DNA from: Gorsachius magnificus
Lineage: Eukaryota; Chordata; Aves; Pelecaniformes; Ardeidae
Direction: 5' to 3'
Assembly: GCA_034008185.1 (NCBI GenBank)
Contig: CM067084.1
Span: forward strand, 62,200,599 to 62,264,598
DNA: 64,000 bases
Both the position numbers and the translations under genes were made by a program. The notes below the pieces were generated by a model that saw only the letters and a program-made list of their open reading frames with translations, ran no database searches and was not told the origin of the DNA. Below, in pieces: positions 59,501 through 64,000 of this stretch; within the stretch, counting starts at the first letter, position 1, and every line of letters starts with the position of its first letter.

Positions 59501-60929
59501 ATCAATAAGTGAAACAAACTGGTGAGAAAATAACTCAATAACTGAAAAATTTGCTCTACCTGTAGGCTTTTCCAAGGATTCTACTGGGAATAGTTATTGA
59601 TTCACGTAAGTATTTTAGTTCTCTCTTTCCCCCAAGGTACAGAAAGTTTGAATGCTGTGATTTCATTTTCTTTTCTGTTACCTAGTGTTTATTCCTCCCT
59701 CCCCACCACAGCCAGGATTTCCAGCTTACCTTTTCCTATACTTTCAGCAGAGTGATAGACATCATTTTTTCCCTGAAGGAGCCGTTCCCAGCTAGGTAGA
59801 ATGCAGCAGAGAAAAGGTTAAGCTATATAATGTTGAATTCCCCACAACAGAATAGATTTTAGGTACTGTATAACCCCTGTGCAAAAATTCAGGAGTCTAA
59901 AAGTGAATAAAGGAGATGACTCTGGAGGAAAATATCACTAGCTGATGAAAAGAGGCTACCAAATGTGCTGATAAAATAGGCATACTCATTTATTAAGTTT
60001 CATTCATCCTGCACAGGAGGTGCTAGGTCGTAACAGCAGCCCTGGAAGGGGCTGCGAAGGGTGCCAGTACCCTCTGGAGAGTACAAATCACCTGAAATCA
60101 GCAAAATCTTGTGCCACTGGAGGAAATATTTCTCATAGGAAAGTGGGCAGCTCCATGCCCCGTTCCCCCTCCTCTTTCACAAGCCCCAGTGCTTGGAGCT
60201 TCACACATAGCAACAGAAAAGAGCTCAAAAGTCTGAATATACTGAATATACACATCAACTGAAAGACACAGTGAAGGACGGTCTCAGGTGCACAACACAA
60301 GTATAGCAGAAAAGAGGCTGGCAGTTCAGAAACCATTCACAATACACCAAAAAAAGCCTTGATGGTGCTACAGCAAAAGGCAAACAAGGCAAGGGAGTTT
60401 GTGTTGCCGTGCATCTCAATAAACAGGAAAGAATGGCATTTAATTAAAGAGTTTCCTGCCTCCCAGGTACTGATGATGTTGAAATCAGTGTGGACATAAG
60501 GCATTGAGGCTGGTATCACCCAAAAAAGTCTCTTATTTAGGATTTACAGCTGACTGCAAGAGAAAAGTGAAAATTTATTAAAGGCTTCCATCTGGCAGAA
60601 TGTATCATTAGTATTCAAACTGATAGCAGCAGTGATTTAAATTTAATAATCCGAGTGGAGATATGCATCAAAAAAGAATTCTTCTAAAATATGTCTAATA
60701 GAAATAACTGACTTCTTTATTATAGTCTGCCTGAGAAAAATGCCAGATATCAAAGAATAAGACATCAAATGTTAATTTCAGTGTGTTCTTCCAGTTGAAA
60801 CTCACATTAAAATAATATACGCGGTGCAAATCAAGTAGCGCAGGCTGTACCTGTTTGTACCTTTCTTGAGCAAGATTTGAAACACTGAGACCCAGAAAAA
60901 GCTAGAAAATTTCCTTTAACTGAAGCAAG
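56501..60929. other. No gene or element recognised
   Basis: Mostly AT-rich. A TTCACTGACTTCAGTGGCCTTTGGATC word (56,515) belongs to the dispersed motif group. A small GC-rich patch at about 60,010-60,080 contains a 7-bp hairpin (GCAGCCC at 60036 with GGGCTGC at 60049). No coding frame of interest. Confidence 0.5.
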
Positions 60930-61070
60930 GTTGGATTGACTGTAGGTGTCCAGGCACTGGCAGTGGGAGAGGCTGGGGCTGCCCCGTGCCGGACACCACC
61001 GGCTCCCAGAGGCCCACCGCAGGGCACGGCTGGGCCCCTCAGCCACACTCGTGGCACCTCTGGGAAAATG

Positions 61071-61078
61071 TATTTAAG
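61071..61078 (+). promoter_or_regulatory. TATA-like box TATTTAAG of LTR copy B
   Basis: It sits in GAAAATGTATTTAAGAAAGG, matching copy A's promoter position and flanks. If the LTR still initiates transcription, it would read rightward from about 61,100. Confidence 0.6.
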
Positions 61079-61633
61079 AAAGGTCAAAATGCTGTCCAGG
61101 AGAGAGGAAAAAGTTTTAAAAAAAGAAAAAAGTGTGAGAAACAGTCTCTGAACACCAAGGCCAGAGATGGAGGAGGGAGAGGAGGTGCTCCAGGGGCTGG
61201 ATTAGAGATTCCCCTGCAGCCCATCATGGTGGAGCAGATACTTCCCTGCAGCCAGCAGAGAGGAACACGCCAGAGCAGACATCCACACTGCGGCCCGGGA
61301 GAACCCACCCAAGAGCAGCTGGACATTCCCAGAAGGAACTGCAGCCTGTGGAGAGCTCACACTGGAGCACGTTTTCCTGACAGGAGCAGCAGCCCATGGG
61401 AAGGACACACACTGGGGCAAGGGAAAAGCGTGAGGAGGAAGGAAGGGCAGAGAAGAAGAGCTATGGACTGACTGCAACCCCCATTCCCCATCCCCCCACA
61501 GAGCTCAGTTGTGGGGGGAGGTGGGCAAGTCGGGAGTGAAGAAGCTGAGCCTGGAAAAAGGGGTGGAGGGTTGGGGGGAAGGTGGTTTAGTTTGTGTCTT
61601 TGTTTCTCACTATCCGACTCTATTTTAATGAGC

Positions 61634-61639
61634 AATAAA
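61634..61639 (+). terminator. Polyadenylation signal AATAAA of LTR copy B
   Basis: AATAAA in AGCAATAAACTAG, followed within about 40 bases by GTCTGTTTTGCCTGTG, a GU-rich downstream element as expected of a retroviral R/U5 boundary. Confidence 0.7.
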
Positions 61640-61804
61640 CTAGATCAATTTTTCCCAATTCAAGTCTGTTTTGCCTGTGACAGTAATTGCTAAGTGATCT
61701 TCCTGTCCTTCTCTCAACCCATGAGCTTTTTCATCCTATTTTCTCCCCGTGTCCTGTTGACAAGGGGGAGTGAGAAAGTGGCTGGCCACAGTCAACCCAC
61801 CACA

Positions 61805-64000
61805 CGGGTGTTACCAAACCATACAACATTATGGGGAACACATCCTCTGAAGCAGTACTTGTGTGTCCTATGTGAGAGTCACGCTGAGGGGACTGCATGT
61901 AACATAGAAAGGCAATCCCTAACCTAAAGCACTCTTCTGATTTAATGTTATCATAATACCAAGCTGTATTCTGTCCCAGTTTTAATTAATTTTATGAACT
62001 TACTGCTCTACTTTTGAGTTTTGTGGCTGAGGTTTCATGTGTTAGGTAACATCCACCTCTCATTCTCATGTTACAGAACCTTTTTATACATCCTTTTTTC
62101 ATATCTCATCTTTTACTTGACAACATGGGATTCAAGAACAGCTCACATGAAGCCAAGGTGACAACACGATGCACCCACAGAACAGTCTTTCTGTTAATTT
62201 TTACTAGTGATACCAAAGAACACTCTAGAAGTCACAGATAGAGTCATTGCTATATCATCTGGTAGGTAAACAAATGAACAAACGGTAAAGAACAATTTGT
62301 TCAGGAAAAAAAATAAACATTAAAATTAAGGCAAAGTGCAAGCATCACAGATTGAAGAGGTTGGAGGGAAAAAGTTGTGTTCATTATAAGAACAAGCATA
62401 AATTAACTACTCAGTGCACAATTTACATCATGGGTGTTACACAAACAAAAATACTCACAAATTAGTCACCCTTTTAATGCTTTTTTCTTAATTGCAGATT
62501 AATAGGCAGTTCAACTTTACAGGTTGGTAATTTGCCACTATGATCTGCTTTTTAAAAGTTGAACAAGAAAATAACGTTAGAATGTTCCAAATACGCTGTT
62601 GGTAGGAAGCCCAGTTAGGCCTTCTCAGTTGGACCGGGTGTTTTAAACATTCCACAGCCTTCTTGCAGGAAGGCAGGCACTAGTTCTGCATTGGCAGTGT
62701 TGTAACAAGTGATCGATACCAAGACATTTACTCCTTTGTCACTCCTAGCTCAGCAGGGGTGTGCACAGCCGGAGTCTGAAGGCAGAGTGCTTTCACAGTC
62801 AGCAGGCGGCTGTACAAATCATCCTGGGCACATCTAACAGGGGCTGGGGGCAGGGGATGATGGTGTGTGATGGTGGCTGAGGACCCCCAGCCCTTGCTCC
62901 TCCTCCCCCAGATACCTGTGAATGCTCAGCACTACAAAAAGAAAAGAGAACATATTTTACTTTTTTATTATTTTTCCTAAGCCTTTTTTTTCCCCAGCAA
63001 GGAATATGGATTCACACTAGCTACTATGAAAACAAGACACAGATTTACCAAAAACCAGGGTTTAATTTTCATTTAAAAACTCTGAAAACATGAGCTGAAA
63101 ATTAAAAGGACTCCTTCCTATATTTTTCAAAATGAAGCATTGTATTTTTCCACTAATTTGAAATGACCATTTCAGAACGTCTTGAGTTCATTTTTAAAAT
63201 TTCAGGTTAAGAAAGCTATTTTGATTTCCTCCCATAATGCTTTCTTCCAACTGATGCATTCTCAACTCCTTAAAAGAAAAGTTTTAACTTTTATTATAAA
63301 TGGGAACGATTTGTTGTATTCTTCACAAAAACTTAATAAACAGGAAAAAGTCTTTTTTTGCTTAGCTGTGTGTCAAATTCAGAGGGAAAAAAAGTGAGCA
63401 ATTCAGATTCTTCACCAATACTTATTCTACAGTAAAATACTACACAGCAGCACTGAAGGTGCTCATACTATTCCATGTGTAAGTCTCAGCTTACAAATCA
63501 CAAAGTTCCCTCACAGTCTTTGAACTCAAAAGCTCATGATCTTATACAAACTAAACATTGAAAGCTGAGCCATTGTTAGGGAGATAATGGATGATGTTAC
63601 ACTGGGAAGAGCAAGCGCTTAAAGAACACAGGACTGCCAAGAATACATGGGGAATGCAGCCATTCTAGCTAATAATATCGAATTCTTAAAGTTACTGAAA
63701 CTGTTCCTTACAGTGGCAGATCTCAGCTTTGCAGAATTCAGAGCTTCTCAGCCAGACCCCAGCCCGTGGTGCCAGAAAGCCCAACTTTACAGCCAGTGAA
63801 GACGTACCCTAATTGGCTCTGTAGGAGCCAGTTATGGCCTAAAACCATTGGGCTATATTTAAATTAGTAAGTTAATATGTAAAAAAAAAAAAAAAACAAC
63901 CCACCAGTCCTTGGTAATGTTTTCTTATCACCCATAAATTTAAAAAAATATAATTATTTTATTAACTCAAGCACAAAACTACATGAATGAAACTATACCG
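61805..64000. other. No gene or element recognised
   Basis: AT-rich to moderate composition. A GC-richer patch near 62,800-62,910 (GGGGCTGGGGGCAGGGGATG) and one at 63,740-63,830 are unassigned. An A run is at about 63,882-63,896. Confidence 0.55.

Larger units (their letters stand above)
60930..61804 (+). mobile_element. Long LTR-like element, copy B
   Basis: Same family as copy A but on the plus strand. From left to right it has a GC-rich U3-like part, TATTTAAG (61071-61078) in TGTATTTAAGAAAGG, GAACACCAAGGCCAGAGATGGAGGAGG, the array of GCAGCCCAT..-type units, GACTGCAACCCCCATTCCCC, and AATAAA (61634-61639). It then runs through AAGTCTGTTTTGCCTGTGACAGTAATTG and CAACCCATGAGC to the expected terminus GTCAACCCACCACA at 61804. 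It shares a 34-bp perfect block with copy A (61462-61495 against 32253-32286, inverted). The left end is uncertain and may be truncated; no target duplication was found. Confidence 0.8.

Noticed and set aside
60036..60055. 7-bp GC hairpin
   Set aside because: Short stem with no conserved loop, terminator or RNA-gene context.
60986..61471. 161-codon plus-strand frame
   Set aside because: It lies wholly within LTR copy B and its repeat array; no domain, and the same kind of frame appears in copy A on both strands.

Overview
This window looks like bird (Aves) nuclear DNA: AT-rich sequence with no intact protein-coding gene. I checked the open frames. The long ones lie inside repeats or lack exon boundaries, codon bias and recognisable domains, so none is called as a gene. 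No tRNA, rRNA, snRNA or CRISPR structure was recognised. The avian assignment comes from the repeats: two solo LTRs of a family common in birds (minus strand, ends TGT/ACA, 5-bp target duplications), two longer LTR-like elements of a second avian family, and old CR1 LINE relics. Family recognition is from memory of avian and reptilian repeats, not from a search. The species cannot be fixed; a non-galliform bird is my inference.

Layout. 1-3.5 kb: unannotated AT-rich DNA. 3.59-4.18 kb: solo LTR 1, beside a MIR-type SINE relic (4.29-4.37 kb). 4.4-7.9 kb: nothing identified. 7.93-10.32 kb: the most complex block, an older ERV-like sequence with CA-rich imperfect tandem repeats and a 191-bp duplication, split at 8929-9508 by solo LTR 2 with an exact ATAGA duplication. 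11.8-12.43 kb: plus-strand CR1 whose 5' region is joined to its 3' end (internal deletion). 13.37-13.55 kb: SINE relic. 18.35-19.96 kb: minus-strand CR1 with endonuclease-motif traces. 26.3-27.4 kb: minus-strand CR1 3' half interrupted by a G15 tract. 31.94-32.99 kb: long LTR copy A (minus). 49.22-49.36 kb: MIR. 55.44-55.53 kb: SINE-tail-like relic. 56.01-56.50 kb: CR1 3' end (minus). 60.93-61.80 kb: long LTR copy B (plus), in inverted orientation to copy A about 28 kb away. The rest is unique-looking intergenic or intronic DNA.

Because no gene is visible, the window is either a gene desert or the inside of a very large intron. Its function, if any, would be regulatory. The best small candidates are a perfect palindromic RFX X-box at 36204-36217 and a conserved-element-like stretch at 29990-30245 carrying ATTAGGA/TCCTAAT inverted arms and TAATTA sites. 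Two weak exon-like signals lie on the minus strand near 44.1-45.0 kb; joined as exons they would give a stop, so they are not called a gene. No new biological system is evident. The most unusual structural observations are the nested LTR, the mosaic relation of the two solo LTRs, and the apparently very long, internally repetitive R region of the second LTR family.
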